Positions 7,788 through 17,053 of a stretch of 64,000 bases of DNA are shown here, piece after piece (within the stretch, counting starts at the first letter, position 1; every line of letters starts with the position of its first letter). The notes beneath the pieces are model-generated. The model saw only the letters and a list, made by a program, of their open reading frames with translations, made no database searches and was not told the origin of the DNA. Origin of the DNA: Pseudomonas azotoformans (GTDB taxonomy: Bacteria; Pseudomonadota; Gammaproteobacteria; Pseudomonadales; Pseudomonadaceae); assembly GCF_900103345.1 (NCBI RefSeq), contig NZ_LT629702.1:2914001-2978000 (forward strand), given 5' to 3'. The position numbers and the translations under genes are program-made.

Positions 7788-9074
7788 ATGAAAAAAGTAA
7801 TGCTCAAGACCACACTTAGCCTCGCCGTTGCCATGGCATCCTCCCACCTGTTCGCAAGCGGTTTCGCACTGAACGAACAGAGCGTCAGCGGGATGGGTAC
7901 GGGTTTCGCAGGTCGCTCTTCTTCTGCCGATGATGCAAGCACTGTTTACGGTAACCCTGCCGGTATGTCCCGCCTGAATGGTCAACAGATCACGGGGGGC
8001 GTTGCTGCCATTGATGCTTCGACCGATATCAGCGACACAGGTGGTAATTCCCGCGGCTCCAACAAAGGCGATATGGTTCCGTTCACGGCCGTTCCTTTCG
8101 GTTTTTACACCAACAAACTAAACGATCAGTGGGCCATCGGCTTCGGTGTATACGCACCGTTCGGCCTGGTGACCGACTATGAAAACGGCTTCCAGGGCCG
8201 TGGCTTCGGCAGCAAGAGCGAAGTGAAGGTCATCACCTTCCAGCCAACTGTCAGCTATGCATTCAACGACCGTGTCTCCATCGGTTTTGGCCCGACCATC
8301 AACCGGATCTCCGGTGTGCTGGAATCGGACAAGACACTCGACCCGCGCTTTGCAGACACCAACGTCAAGATCAAGGGTGATGACACCGCGCTGGGCTTTA
8401 ACATCGGCGTGCTGGTCCAGGCCACGGATACCACCCGTGTCGGCCTGACCTACCACTCGAAGGTCAATTACAAACTTGAGGGTCATACCACCGTCAGCGG
8501 TCCAGCGCAGACTCAACCGTTCCTGCGCAACAACCGTTACGACGCTTCGTTGAAAATCGAAACGCCAGAATCCTACGATCTGTCGGTCACTCAAGACCTG
8601 ACCGATGCCTGGAAACTGTACGGTGGCGCTACCTGGACGCGCTGGAGCCGTCTGAAAGAAATCACCGTCAACAACGAAGGTGTAACTGGCGTTGGGGGTG
8701 GCGGCCTGGCACCTAGCCAATTGACAGCGATCACCGAGAAGCAAGATTGGCACGACACCTGGGCCTACGCCGTGGGTACTTCGTACCAGTTGACCAAGCA
8801 AGTGGTACTGCGTACCGGCTTGACCTTCGACCAGTCTCCCACCAACAACGCCGATCGTTCGCCACGTATTCCTACCGGTGACCGTACGATCTTCAGTGTG
8901 GGTATGGGCTACAAAGTCATGGATAACATGACCATTGACCTGGCCTATTCCTACCTGAAGGAAGAAGACGTCAAGGTCAACAACAAGGCCAACCCGCCGT
9001 CGACAGCCAGCTACAACGCCAAGTACGAAAACAGCGCCAACGGTTTCGGCCTGGGCATGACCTACACCTTCTGA
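7788..9074 (+). CDS. fadL: Long-chain fatty acid outer-membrane transporter FadL family
   Basis: 428 residues. A signal peptide (cleavage near HLFASG) is followed by the FadL N-terminal plug signature (SGFALNEQSVSGMGTGFAGR...DDASTVYGNPAGMSRL) and a beta-barrel of alternating strands ending in the C-terminal phenylalanine GLGMTYTF typical of outer-membrane proteins. Members take up long-chain fatty acids or other hydrophobic compounds by lateral diffusion. It is monocistronic with a terminator at 9090-9128. No fatty-acid regulator site was identified upstream. Confidence 0.92.
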   Translation: MKKVMLKTTLSLAVAMASSHLFASGFALNEQSVSGMGTGFAGRSSSADDASTVYGNPAGMSRLNGQQITGGVAAIDASTDISDTGGNSRGSNKGDMVPFTAVPFGFYTNKLNDQWAIGFGVYAPFGLVTDYENGFQGRGFGSKSEVKVITFQPTVSYAFNDRVSIGFGPTINRISGVLESDKTLDPRFADTNVKIKGDDTALGFNIGVLVQATDTTRVGLTYHSKVNYKLEGHTTVSGPAQTQPFLRNNRYDASLKIETPESYDLSVTQDLTDAWKLYGGATWTRWSRLKEITVNNEGVTGVGGGGLAPSQLTAITEKQDWHDTWAYAVGTSYQLTKQVVLRTGLTFDQSPTNNADRSPRIPTGDRTIFSVGMGYKVMDNMTIDLAYSYLKEEDVKVNNKANPPSTASYNAKYENSANGFGLGMTYTF

Positions 9075-9089
9075 TCCAGACCGGTGTAA

Positions 9090-9128
9090 AAAAGCCCCGC
9101 TCTCCTGCAAAGGAGGCGGGGCTTTTTA
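9090..9128. terminator. Bidirectional terminator between fadL and the peroxidase gene
   Basis: GCCCCGC-t-CTCC / GGAG-GCGGGGC stem, flanked by an A-run on the left and a T-run on the right. It serves the two convergent genes. Confidence 0.9.
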
Positions 9129-9139
9129 ATGGCTGACGA

Positions 9140-9691
9140 TCAAGGCTTGGACGCTATCGCCTGTTCCACTGCCTTGATCAAATCCGGATTGTCCGGCTTG
9201 GTCAAACTGGAGAAATTGGCGATCACCTTGCCCTGGCGATCCACCACGTACTTGTAGAAATTCCACTTCGGCGGCGTGTCGGTCTGCTGCGCCAGGATCT
9301 TGAACAGGTGCACCGCGTCCGGCCCCTTGACCTTCTGCGGCTCGGTCATGGTGAAGGTCACGCCGTAATTCACGTAGCAGACCTTGGCAGTCTCTTCGCC
9401 GGTCTTGGCTTCCTGCTTGAAGTCATCGGACGGCACGCCGATCACTTCCAAACCTTGGCCCTTGTAACGTTGGTACAACGCTTCAAGACCTTTGAACTGT
9501 GGGGCGAACCCGCAGAAGCTGGCGGTGTTGACGATGACCAGGGGCTTGCCGGCGAAGCGCTGGCACAGGTCGATGGATTCCTTGGCGCGCAGCTTGGGCA
9601 ACTGGCCTTCCAGCAACGGCGGGCAACTGGCGGCCAGGGCGGCACTGCCAATGGCCATCAGGACGGGTACAGCGAGCCAACGCATCTGCAT
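9140..9691 (-). CDS. Periplasmic glutathione peroxidase-like thiol peroxidase
   Basis: 183 residues with a signal peptide ending at about AALAA, so the protein is exported. The thioredoxin-fold GPx motif VNTASFCGF places the peroxidatic cysteine at Cys60, and WNFYKY gives the conserved Trp143-Asn144. The second GPx motif, usually PCNQF, reads PSDDF, so the usual active-site Gln is replaced by Asp; such PS-DF proteins form a recognisable bacterial subgroup. Reduction is probably by a thiol/thioredoxin-type donor rather than glutathione (inference). AAGGA lies 8 bases before the first ATG. The small ORF just upstream may be cotranscribed. Confidence 0.85.
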   Translation of the reverse strand: MQMRWLAVPVLMAIGSAALAASCPPLLEGQLPKLRAKESIDLCQRFAGKPLVIVNTASFCGFAPQFKGLEALYQRYKGQGLEVIGVPSDDFKQEAKTGEETAKVCYVNYGVTFTMTEPQKVKGPDAVHLFKILAQQTDTPPKWNFYKYVVDRQGKVIANFSSLTKPDNPDLIKAVEQAIASKP

Positions 9692-9725
9692 GTCGTGTGT
9701 CCTTGAAAGTAGTCAAACCACGAAC

Positions 9726-9845
9726 TTAACAGATCGACATACCCAGTTGCATCAACGCCAGCCCGCCATGCTGCCAGCCCCACCAGGCCAGCAGCACCAG
9801 GATCAGCCCCGCGAAGAGGATCAGACCGCGTAACGCTACACTCAT
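9726..9845 (-). CDS. 39-residue membrane microprotein
   Basis: ATG at 9845 to TAA at 9726, encoding MSVALRGLILFAGLILVLLA and a WWGWQHGG turn before a short tail. One transmembrane helix (~5-22) is evident. Its start codon overlaps the stop of the upstream MFS gene in an ATGA junction, the arrangement of translationally coupled operon genes, and the frame ends 34 bases before the peroxidase start. This coupling and the clean hydrophobic pattern support a real gene. Function unknown; it may be an accessory to the transporter. Confidence 0.65.
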   Translation of the reverse strand: MSVALRGLILFAGLILVLLAWWGWQHGGLALMQLGMSIC

Positions 9846-11050
9846 GCCGCCTCCATCTGCGCCTGCAAGCGCGCCACCGGCCGCTCACGCACCGGCCAGT
9901 TCAGGGCGGCGGCGAGCAGGCTCAACAGAATCGCCACCTGCCAGATCAAATCGTAGTTGCCGGTTCGATCATAGACTACCCCGCCCAACCAACCACCCAG
10001 GAATGAACCCAGCTGGTGGAACAGGAACACGATGCCGCCGAGCATGGAGAGGTTTCGCACACCAAACAGCGTGGCCACGGTGCCGTTGGTCAGCGGCACC
10101 GTGGATAGCCACAGGAAGCCCATCGCCATGCCAAACAGGTAGGCCGTGATCTCGGTGACCGGCGCCCACAGAAACAGCACGATCACCACTGCACGCAACA
10201 GGTACAACCCGGTGAGCAAGCGCGGTTTGGACATGCGCCCGCCGAGCCAGCCGGCGGTGTAGGTCCCGAAGATATTGAACAGCCCAATCAGTGCCAGCAC
10301 CGTGGTGCCGACGGTGGCCGGCAAGTGCTGGTCCACCAGATAAGCCGGCAGATGCACGCCGATAAACACCACTTGGAAACCGCAGACAAAAAAGCCGAAC
10401 GCCAACAGCCAGAAACCGGAATGGGAGCAGGCTTCCTTCAAGGCTTCACGCAAGGTCTGCTGGCCCGCCACCGCCGGTAATGGTCGGTCCTTGAGCATGG
10501 CGACCAGCGGCAGAATCAACGCCACCATCAGGCCAAGCACCAGCAGTGCCGCCGACCAGCCCAGCCAGCTGATCAAACCCAAAGTGCCAGGCACCATGGC
10601 GAACTGACCGAACGAACCGGCAGCACTCGCGATGCCCATCGCCATGCTGCGTTTTTCCGGCGCCACGGCCCGCCCGACTACACCCAGAATCACCGAGAAC
10701 GAGGTGCCGGACAGGCCGATACCAATCAGCAAGCCCGCACTGAGAGACAACGACCACGCCGAATCGGACATGCCCATCAACACCAGGCCAACGGCGTAAA
10801 GAACACCGCCGACAAACACCGCTTTGGTGGCACCAAAACGGTCGGCCAGGGCACCGGTGAAGGGCTGCGCCAGGCCCCAGATCAGGTTCTGCAAGGCAAT
10901 GGCAAAGGCGAAAGTCTCACGGCCCCAGCCAAACTCGCTGCTCATCGGCGCCAGGAACAGGCCGAAACCGTGACGCACGCCCAACGACAACGCCAGGATC
11001 AGCGCACTCCCCACAAGAATCCAGCCACTGGTGCGCCACATCGAGGTCAT
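9842..11050 (-). CDS. MFS transporter
   Basis: 402 residues, about 12 membrane segments and no signal peptide. The pattern LGVRHGFGLFLAPMSSEFGWGRETFAFAIALQNLIWG in the first helices and GxLADRFGA in the first cytoplasmic loop are those of MFS carriers of the oxalate/monocarboxylate type. The substrate is unknown. It follows a marR-type gene with a 54-base gap that contains a perfect palindromic operator at 11068-11081, so it probably has its own regulated promoter as well as read-through. The C-terminus overlaps the 39-residue ORF. Confidence 0.85.
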   Translation of the reverse strand: MTSMWRTSGWILVGSALILALSLGVRHGFGLFLAPMSSEFGWGRETFAFAIALQNLIWGLAQPFTGALADRFGATKAVFVGGVLYAVGLVLMGMSDSAWSLSLSAGLLIGIGLSGTSFSVILGVVGRAVAPEKRSMAMGIASAAGSFGQFAMVPGTLGLISWLGWSAALLVLGLMVALILPLVAMLKDRPLPAVAGQQTLREALKEACSHSGFWLLAFGFFVCGFQVVFIGVHLPAYLVDQHLPATVGTTVLALIGLFNIFGTYTAGWLGGRMSKPRLLTGLYLLRAVVIVLFLWAPVTEITAYLFGMAMGFLWLSTVPLTNGTVATLFGVRNLSMLGGIVFLFHQLGSFLGGWLGGVVYDRTGNYDLIWQVAILLSLLAAALNWPVRERPVARLQAQMEAA

Positions 11051-11067
11051 TTCTTATTCTCCGCTCG

Positions 11068-11081
11068 CGGGTATATACCCG
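11068..11081. promoter_or_regulatory. MarR-type operator in front of the MFS gene
   Basis: The perfect 14-bp palindrome CGGGTATATACCCG lies 18 bases upstream of the MFS start. Twelve of its bases (GTATATACCCGC, extending to 11082) recur directly in front of the marR gene at 11517-11528. Confidence 0.75.
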
Positions 11082-11104
11082 CTTGTATTCGAACAAACTG
11101 CCTT

Positions 11105-11509
11105 TCAAGCGAGTTCGTCCAGCAAGGCCAACAAGGTTTCGCGTTTTTCCGCACCGAGTTGATCGATCAATTTCTGCTGCGCCGCCTCCCAAGCGGGTAA
11201 TGCAGCGGCAAGTCGCGCTTCCCCCTCCTGGGTCAACATCACTAGGCGATTGCGCAGGTCGTCGCCTTCCACCAGTTGCACCAGGCCCTCGCCTTCCAGC
11301 ACCCGCAGGTTGCGGCCCAAGGTGCTGCGATCCAGGCCCATGGCTTCCGCCAGGCTGGAAATACTCGGCTGGTCGAGTCGTTGCAGGTTGCACAGCAAAG
11401 AATACTGGGCGACGTTGATCCCGAAGCCGTCGAGAGCGCCGTCGTAATGCCTGCTGACGCCACGGGCGGCACGTCGCAGGTTGGTGCACAAACATTGGGA
11501 GGCAAGCAT
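11105..11509 (-). CDS. MarR family transcriptional regulator
   Basis: 134 residues. The winged helix-turn-helix SSLAEAMGLDRSTLGRNLRVLEGEGLVQL and wing DDLRNRLVMLTQEGEARL are typical MarR. The N-terminal CLCTNLRRAARGVSRHYD is the dimerisation helix of a subgroup with an N-terminal Cys pair, perhaps thiol- or ligand-sensing (inference). The ATG at 11509 is the only plausible start: an in-frame stop lies 24 bases upstream. There is no Shine-Dalgarno sequence; an operator copy occupies that space instead. It is expected to repress itself and the downstream MFS gene. Confidence 0.88.
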   Translation of the reverse strand: MLASQCLCTNLRRAARGVSRHYDGALDGFGINVAQYSLLCNLQRLDQPSISSLAEAMGLDRSTLGRNLRVLEGEGLVQLVEGDDLRNRLVMLTQEGEARLAAALPAWEAAQQKLIDQLGAEKRETLLALLDELA

Positions 11510-11514
11510 GGAAC

Positions 11515-11529
11515 GTGTATATACCCGCG
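11515..11529. promoter_or_regulatory. Second MarR-type operator, overlapping the marR translation start region
   Basis: GTGTATATACCCGCG carries the same GTATATACCCGC core as 11071-11082. It begins 6 bases upstream of the marR start codon, where a ribosome-binding site would be expected, which suggests autorepression and perhaps a very short or absent leader. Confidence 0.65.
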
Positions 11530-11551
11530 ATTAAGGAAATGCAAGAAAGTG

Positions 11552-12280
11552 TTACAGCGCCAGGCCGACCAACACCACGACCTCCAGCAGTTCCAGCAAG
11601 GCCCCTGCGGTGTCGCCGGTGGTACCGCCCAAGCGATTGACCATCAGTTGGCGCAGCCCCACAAAACAGATCGCCGCGAGCAATACCGCAACTCCGCCGC
11701 TGAAGCCGCCGATCAGGATGCAGGCAAGTCCACTGAGGATCAGCACCTGTTGACCGACGATCCTCGGTAAATGATCCGACAATGCCTGGCCCAGTCCACC
11801 GGCACGCACATAGCGCGTGGTGAGAAACAGCGCCAGCATCGATGCCCGGCCGATCAGCGGGGCCAGGATCAGCGCGGCGCCGTTGTGTTGTTCGATCAAC
11901 GCCACCAACGCGGTGAATTTGAGCAGCAGCACCAAGCCAAGCGTCACCACGGCAATCGGCCCGCTGCGCGGGTCCTTCATGATGGTGAGCGTGCGCTCGC
12001 GGTCACCGAAGCCGCCCAGCCAGGCATCGGCGCTGTCCGCCAGGCCATCCAGGTGCAGGCCGCCACTGAGCAATACCCAGGCCGTCAGCAACAGTGCGGC
12101 ATGCAGCAGCAATGGCGCGCCCATCAATACGCTGTTCAGCGCCCACAACAGCACGCCGAACAACAGGCCCACGACAGGATAAAACAGCAGCGAACGCCCC
12201 AGCTCCTGAGGCTGCGGCATGCCGGGCAGGCGAATCGGCAGGCTGCTGAGAAATTGCAGGGCGATCCAGAACGGCAGCAT
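11552..12280 (-). CDS. cobS: Adenosylcobinamide-GDP ribazoletransferase (cobalamin synthase) CobS
   Basis: 242 residues, integral membrane with about six to seven hydrophobic segments. The acidic motif GGLHLDGLADSADAWLGG is the family signature and binds Mg. It joins adenosylcobinamide-GDP to alpha-ribazole (phosphate), the last assembly step of the nucleotide loop. It is the last gene of the leftward cob operon and begins 2 bases after cobC ends. Confidence 0.93.
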   Translation of the reverse strand: MLPFWIALQFLSSLPIRLPGMPQPQELGRSLLFYPVVGLLFGVLLWALNSVLMGAPLLLHAALLLTAWVLLSGGLHLDGLADSADAWLGGFGDRERTLTIMKDPRSGPIAVVTLGLVLLLKFTALVALIEQHNGAALILAPLIGRASMLALFLTTRYVRAGGLGQALSDHLPRIVGQQVLILSGLACILIGGFSGGVAVLLAAICFVGLRQLMVNRLGGTTGDTAGALLELLEVVVLVGLAL

Positions 12281-12282
12281 GC

Positions 12283-12858
12283 CTAAACTCCTTCCTTCAG
12301 CGTGCCGTCAGCTGCAACTTGGAGGCTGAACAACCCAGCATGAGCGACTTCGACATTCAACAACTGCTCCCGGGGCAAGCCACGCGCGTGCGCCAGCAAC
12401 AGACGCATCACGCCGCCGTGACTGATCAACAACACACGTTCACCGGCATACGCCTGATACAAGCGTGAGACAGCGCCTAGAACCCGCTCGGAAAAGTCGC
12501 TGACTGGCTCCCCTTCCGGCGGTGTAAAGCTATAAGGATCGGCCCAGAACAGCCCCAGCCCTTCGGCGTCGGTCTCCATCAACGCCGCTGCACTCTGCCC
12601 TTCCCAGGCACCGAAGTGCAGTTCTTGCAGGTCCTTCTCCAGCGTCACCGGCAGCTTGAGCCGGGCACCCAACTCTTCGGCGAATCGTGCACAGCGTTGC
12701 AGCGGCGAACTGATCAAGCGGTCCCACGGCCCCTGCGCCACCACGGCCTCGCGCATCTGCGCCCAGCCGTTGGCGGTGAGTGCGTCGTCCAGGCTGCCGC
12801 GCAGGCCACCGCCCAGCTCGGTTTCGCCGTGGCGCAACAGGTCCAGGTGCAAGGTCAT
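12283..12858 (-). CDS. cobC: Alpha-ribazole phosphatase CobC (histidine phosphatase family)
   Basis: 191 residues. [11 protein letters not shown] gives the phosphoglycerate-mutase-type catalytic His10, and [11 protein letters not shown] the second active-site His. The enzyme removes the phosphate from alpha-ribazole-5'-phosphate or adenosylcobalamin-5'-phosphate. The ATG overlaps the cobT stop (ATGA). Embedding in the cob operon separates it from unrelated phosphoglycerate-mutase-like proteins. Confidence 0.88.
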   Translation of the reverse strand: MTLHLDLLRHGETELGGGLRGSLDDALTANGWAQMREAVVAQGPWDRLISSPLQRCARFAEELGARLKLPVTLEKDLQELHFGAWEGQSAAALMETDAEGLGLFWADPYSFTPPEGEPVSDFSERVLGAVSRLYQAYAGERVLLISHGGVMRLLLAHARGLPREQLLNVEVAHAGLFSLQVAADGTLKEGV

Positions 12859-13910
12859 GCCGGGCGGTCTGCCACGGCGGCTTCAGAGAAGGTCGCCATC
12901 TGCCCGTGCAATGCACAGGCTAGGCGCAACAACGGCACTGCCAACACAGCACCACTGCCTTCGCCCAGGCGCAGGCCCAGTTCCAGCAGCGGCTGCGCGT
13001 CAAGGTGTTGCAGCACATGACGATGCCCAGGCTCAGCGCCACGGTGGCCGAACACCAGCCACTCACGGCATGCCGGGTTCAGGCGCGTGGCGACCAGCGC
13101 GGCGACGGTGCAAATGAAACCGTCCACCAGCACCACGATGCCTTCCTGGGCGCAGGCCAAATACGCCCCCACCAGCGCGGCAATCTCGAAGCCGCCCAGA
13201 TTGAACAGGGTCTGCAAGGCATCACCGCGCTGAGCGGCATGCACCGCCAGTGCGCGTTCGATCACGGCCACTTTGTGGCTTACGCCCTGGGCATTCAAGC
13301 CGGTGCCCGGCCCCGTCAGGTCACTGACCTGGCAGTCGAGCAAGGCACACGCCAGCGCACTGGCGGCGGTGGTGTTGCCGATGCCCATCTCGCCGCCGAT
13401 AAACAGCTGTGCACCACCTGCCAACGCCCGCCGCGCACTGTCGCGACCAGCTTGCAGGGCGAGTTGCCCCTGGGCCTGGGTCATGGCCGGGCCGTTGACG
13501 AAATTGGCGGTGCCCGCGCCGATGTTCAGGTGACGCACACCGGGCAGGTCCAGGGACGGGGTCACCGTGCCCAGGTCGACCACTTCCAATTGGGCGTCCA
13601 ACTGCCGCGCCAAGACGCTGATGGCCGCGCCACCGCTGACGAAGTTGTGCAGCATCTGCCCGGTGACTTCCTGGGGAAACGCCGACACGCCTTCGGCAAC
13701 CACGCCATGGTCACCGGCGAAGATGGCGATCCACAGCGAATCTACCGACGGCTTGACCTGGCCCTGCAAGCCGGCCAATTGCACCGCCAGCGCTTCCAAC
13801 TGGCCGAGGGAGCCGGCCGGTTTGGTCAATTGCTGTTGGCGTGCCAGGGCGTGTTCGTACGCTTGAGTGTCGATCGCCTTACACGGGTTGAGCCACCAGG
13901 TGTCAGTCAT
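12855..13910 (-). CDS. cobT: Nicotinate-nucleotide-dimethylbenzimidazole phosphoribosyltransferase CobT
   Basis: 351 residues from ATG 13910 ([11 protein letters not shown]). An upstream extension to 13997 in the same frame would overlap cobU heavily and lacks family resemblance. Family motifs: [10 protein letters not shown] near the N-terminus, [34 protein letters not shown] and [12 protein letters not shown], the last holding the catalytic Glu. It activates 5,6-dimethylbenzimidazole (made by BluB of this operon) to alpha-ribazole phosphate. ATGA overlaps join it to cobU and cobC. Confidence 0.95.
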   Translation of the reverse strand: MTDTWWLNPCKAIDTQAYEHALARQQQLTKPAGSLGQLEALAVQLAGLQGQVKPSVDSLWIAIFAGDHGVVAEGVSAFPQEVTGQMLHNFVSGGAAISVLARQLDAQLEVVDLGTVTPSLDLPGVRHLNIGAGTANFVNGPAMTQAQGQLALQAGRDSARRALAGGAQLFIGGEMGIGNTTAASALACALLDCQVSDLTGPGTGLNAQGVSHKVAVIERALAVHAAQRGDALQTLFNLGGFEIAALVGAYLACAQEGIVVLVDGFICTVAALVATRLNPACREWLVFGHRGAEPGHRHVLQHLDAQPLLELGLRLGEGSGAVLAVPLLRLACALHGQMATFSEAAVADRPA

Positions 13911-14428
13911 AACGCAGTACCTTTCAAAGTCAGGGGCAGGCCGGCGACGGTCAGGACAACACGCTGACATCGCTCGGCCAAGGCTTGATGCAGCCAACCG
14001 GCTTCATCCACATAGCGGCGAGTCAATTCGCCCAGCGGCACGACACCCAGACCGGTCTCGTTGCTGACAAAAATGATTTCACCTGGCAGCGCGGCCAGGG
14101 TTTCCAGCAGTTGATCGCGCTCGCCTGCCAGACGATCCGCATCCTCAAGCATCAGCAGATTGGTGAGCCACAAGGTCAGGCAATCCACCAGCAGGCAGCG
14201 CTCGGTTGCCGCGTTTTCACGCAGTACACGCGCCAGTTCGACGGGTTCTTCAATAAGGCCCCAATGGTCGGGGCGGCGCTGGCGATGCAGGGCAACGCGC
14301 GCGTTCATCTCGCCATCCAAAGGTTGGCTGGTGGCGATGTACGTGACCGGCAAGCCGCTGTCGCTGGCGAGCTTTTCGGCAAGACGGCTTTTGCCGGAAC
14401 GGGCGCCACCGAGGATCAGTTGGAGCAT
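13907..14428 (-). CDS. cobU: Bifunctional adenosylcobinamide kinase/guanylyltransferase CobU (CobP)
   Basis: 173 residues. P-loop [12 protein letters not shown] at 7-18; [11 protein letters not shown] and [12 protein letters not shown] are family motifs. It phosphorylates adenosylcobinamide and transfers GMP to give the GDP form used by CobS. It overlaps cobT by ATGA. The gap to cobQ upstream is 187 bases and contains a REP element, so expression of the cobUTCS part may be partly uncoupled from the genes ahead. Confidence 0.94.
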   Translation of the reverse strand: MLQLILGGARSGKSRLAEKLASDSGLPVTYIATSQPLDGEMNARVALHRQRRPDHWGLIEEPVELARVLRENAATERCLLVDCLTLWLTNLLMLEDADRLAGERDQLLETLAALPGEIIFVSNETGLGVVPLGELTRRYVDEAGWLHQALAERCQRVVLTVAGLPLTLKGTAL

Positions 14429-14480
14429 GACATAACACCTTGCTTCGCCAGTGGGACCCTCGAAGCTGGCACGGCTCCCT

Positions 14481-14567
14481 GTGGGAGGGAGCTTGCTCCC
14501 GATGGCGGTGCGCCAGTCAGCCCATTGGCTACTGACGCACCGCCATCGGGGGCAAGCCCCCTCCCAC
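14481..14567. repeat. REP doublet, family B (GTGGGAGG..GCTTGC type)
   Basis: Inverted copies GTGGGAGGGAGCTTGCTCCC and its partner ending GGCAAGCCCCCTCCCAC. The spacer also contains an inverted pair (GGCGGTGCG...CGCACCGCC). It lies inside the cob operon between cobQ and cobU. Confidence 0.9.
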
Positions 14568-14615
14568 CTTTGGGTTGCAGTGCAGCAGTTAAATACTCAG
14601 CGCATTCGCTCACTG

Positions 14616-16067
14616 TCAAATCCCACATAGTTTGCGTAACAACTCAGTATCCAAATGGTTCTCCACCAGATCAGCCAGGCGCTCGATATCGCGCTCGCGC
14701 AGGGCGTGGTAATCCACTTCCTGCACGTCCTGCAAACCGGCCCAGCGCAACAAGGCGCTGCACGCGGCCGGGCTTTCGAACAAGCCGTGCAAGTAGGTGC
14801 CAAGAATTTGCCCATCGGCACTTTGTGCGCCATCGCTGCGGCCATCCTCCAACAGCACGGCGGCATTCGACAAAGCATCGCCGCAGGTCACGCCCGCATG
14901 GATCTCATAACCGCTGACCTCGGCATTCTCCAACAACAAGCGCCCCCGCACATTGCGCAGCTGCTTCTCTTCTTCCAGCGTGGTACTGAACGCCAGCAGC
15001 CCCAGGCCATCACTGGAGCCGGCAGGCCCTTCCAGGCCCAACGGGTCGTGTACCTGCTCGCCGAGCATCTGCAAGCCGCCACAAATGCCGAGCACCTTGC
15101 CGCCATAGCGCAAGTGCCGCGCCACGGCGGTGTCCCAACCGTTGGCACGCAGATAGGCCAGGTCGCTACGCACACTTTTCGAGCCCGGCAGGATAATCAG
15201 GTCGGTGGCAGGGATCGGCTGGCCCGGACCAATGAATTGCAAATCCACCTGGGGGTGCAGGCGCAGCGGGTCGAAATCCGTATGGTTGCTGATGCGCGGC
15301 AACACCGGCACCACCACCTTGAGCACCTGGGCCGCCTTGTCGATCTGGCGTTGGTCGATGCCGTCCTCCGCTTCGAGGTGCAGGTCCATCACGTAGGGCA
15401 ACACGCCCACCACCGGTTTGCCGGTGCGCGCTTCCAACCAGTCCAGGCCCGGCTGCAACAGCGCGATGTCACCGCGAAAACGATTGATGATGAAGCCTTT
15501 GACCCGCGCCTGTTCCGTGGGTGACAGCAGCTCCAGGGTGCCGACCAGATGGGCGAATACCCCGCCGCGATTGATATCGGCGATCAGCAACACCGGGCAA
15601 TCCACCGCCTCGGCGAAACCCATATTGGCGATGTCATTGGCACGCAGGTTGATTTCCGCCGGGGAGCCAGCGCCTTCCACCATGACTACGGGATAGGCCT
15701 GACTCAACCGCGCGTGGGAGGCCAGCACCGCTTGCATCGCGATGGCTTTGTAGTCGTGATAGGCCACTGCGTTCATTGTGGTCACGGCGCGGCCGTGGAT
15801 GATCACTTGAGAGCCGGTGTCGCTGTTGGGCTTGAGCAGCACCGGGTTCATGTCGGTATGGGGCGCCAGGTTGGCGGCCTGGGCCTGCACCGCCTGGGCA
15901 CGGCCGATTTCACCGCCTTCAGCGGTCACGGCGCTGTTGAGCGCCATGTTCTGCGGTTTGAACGGCACCACGGCAACGCCCTGGCGTACCAGCCAGCGGC
16001 ACAATGCGGTCACCAGCGTGCTCTTGCCGGCATCGGAGGTGGTGCCCTGCACCATCAGCGTACTCAT
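14616..16067 (-). CDS. cobQ: Cobyric acid synthase CobQ (CbiP)
   Basis: 483 residues. The N-terminal dethiobiotin-synthetase-like ATPase domain has [18 protein letters not shown]; the C-terminal class I glutamine amidotransferase domain has the nucleophile in [13 protein letters not shown] and the downstream His in YLHGLFES. It amidates adenosylcobyrinic acid a,c-diamide at four side chains. The start overlaps the next gene (ATGA at 16064-16067). The spacing places it fully within the riboswitch-led operon. Confidence 0.95.
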   Translation of the reverse strand: MSTLMVQGTTSDAGKSTLVTALCRWLVRQGVAVVPFKPQNMALNSAVTAEGGEIGRAQAVQAQAANLAPHTDMNPVLLKPNSDTGSQVIIHGRAVTTMNAVAYHDYKAIAMQAVLASHARLSQAYPVVMVEGAGSPAEINLRANDIANMGFAEAVDCPVLLIADINRGGVFAHLVGTLELLSPTEQARVKGFIINRFRGDIALLQPGLDWLEARTGKPVVGVLPYVMDLHLEAEDGIDQRQIDKAAQVLKVVVPVLPRISNHTDFDPLRLHPQVDLQFIGPGQPIPATDLIILPGSKSVRSDLAYLRANGWDTAVARHLRYGGKVLGICGGLQMLGEQVHDPLGLEGPAGSSDGLGLLAFSTTLEEEKQLRNVRGRLLLENAEVSGYEIHAGVTCGDALSNAAVLLEDGRSDGAQSADGQILGTYLHGLFESPAACSALLRWAGLQDVQEVDYHALRERDIERLADLVENHLDTELLRKLCGI

Positions 16068-17053
16068 GTCGCGTCCTTATAGGCGGCCAGGGCTTCGTCC
16101 AGGCGCTGCCAATCGGCCTCGGTGTCAGGCAGGCCGAAACGCAGGCTGCTGTCGTGCACGAACAGCCGCAGCAGAATGCCGCGCTGGGCCATGAATTCGT
16201 GCACACGTTCGGCATGGGGCGTGATCAGCCATTGGAACAGCGCGCAGCCGCCGTGGGGTGGAAAACCGTGGCGCTCCAGCAACGCGAACAAACGCTGGCC
16301 CGCCTCAATGCAACGCGCACGTTGCTGCGCATGCCCGGCCGTGTCGCGCAGGCACGCTTGGCCCAGCACCCGCGTCGGCCCGCTGACCGCCCAGGGACCA
16401 AGCTGCTCGGCGAGTAACTTGAGCAACTTGCGCTCGGCCAACACAAAGCCCAGTCGCACGCCGGCCAGGCCGAAGAACTTGCCGAACGAGCGCAGCACGA
16501 TCAAACCGACCTGATGCGCCTGGCCCGCCAGGCTCAGTTGCGGGGTCACATCCATGAAGGCTTCGTCCACCACCAACCAGCCGCCGCGCTGGGCCAGCCG
16601 CGAGTGCCAATCCAGCAAGCGTTGCGGGCTCAGGCTCAGGCCGGTGGGATTGTTGGGGTTGACCACCACCAGCACGTCGAGACCATCAAGAAAGAAGTCG
16701 ACTTCCTGCTCCTGCACTTCGCGCACCACATAACCGGCACGGCGCCAGGCTTCGGCGTGTTCGGCATAGCACGGCGACAGCACGCCGACCTTGCCCGCGC
16801 GACGCAGCCGCGGCAGCAACTGGATCGCCGCCTGGGAACCCGGCACCGGCAATAGATGCGCAGCGCCATAGTATTCGCTGGCGGCCTGCTCCAGGCCGTC
16901 GTCGGTTTCCGGCAGGCGCGCCCAGGCGCGCAACGGGATCTCGGGGATCGGCCAAGGCCAAGGCGCGAGGCCGCTGGACAGGTCGAGCCAGTCGGCTTCG
17001 GCTATCCCGTATTGAATCGCGGCCTTGCGCAGCCGACCACCGTGCTCAAGCAT
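16064..17053 (-). CDS. cobD: Threonine-phosphate decarboxylase (CobD of Salmonella, CobC of Pseudomonas nomenclature)
   Basis: 329 residues, fold-type I PLP enzyme of the histidinol-phosphate aminotransferase class. N-terminal [15 protein letters not shown] and [12 protein letters not shown] match the cobalamin decarboxylase subgroup. [16 protein letters not shown] and the PLP-lysine motif [17 protein letters not shown] follow. It supplies (R)-1-amino-2-propanol phosphate for the CbiB step. The symbol is ambiguous between species. It overlaps cbiB by 8 bases. Confidence 0.9.
   Translation of the reverse strand: MLEHGGRLRKAAIQYGIAEADWLDLSSGLAPWPWPIPEIPLRAWARLPETDDGLEQAASEYYGAAHLLPVPGSQAAIQLLPRLRRAGKVGVLSPCYAEHAEAWRRAGYVVREVQEQEVDFFLDGLDVLVVVNPNNPTGLSLSPQRLLDWHSRLAQRGGWLVVDEAFMDVTPQLSLAGQAHQVGLIVLRSFGKFFGLAGVRLGFVLAERKLLKLLAEQLGPWAVSGPTRVLGQACLRDTAGHAQQRARCIEAGQRLFALLERHGFPPHGGCALFQWLITPHAERVHEFMAQRGILLRLFVHDSSLRFGLPDTEADWQRLDEALAAYKDAT

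Noticed and set aside
7159..9074. Prophage remnant around the lysozyme-like gene
   Set aside because: No integrase, capsid, tail or att-like repeats; only one phage-like gene between core genes.
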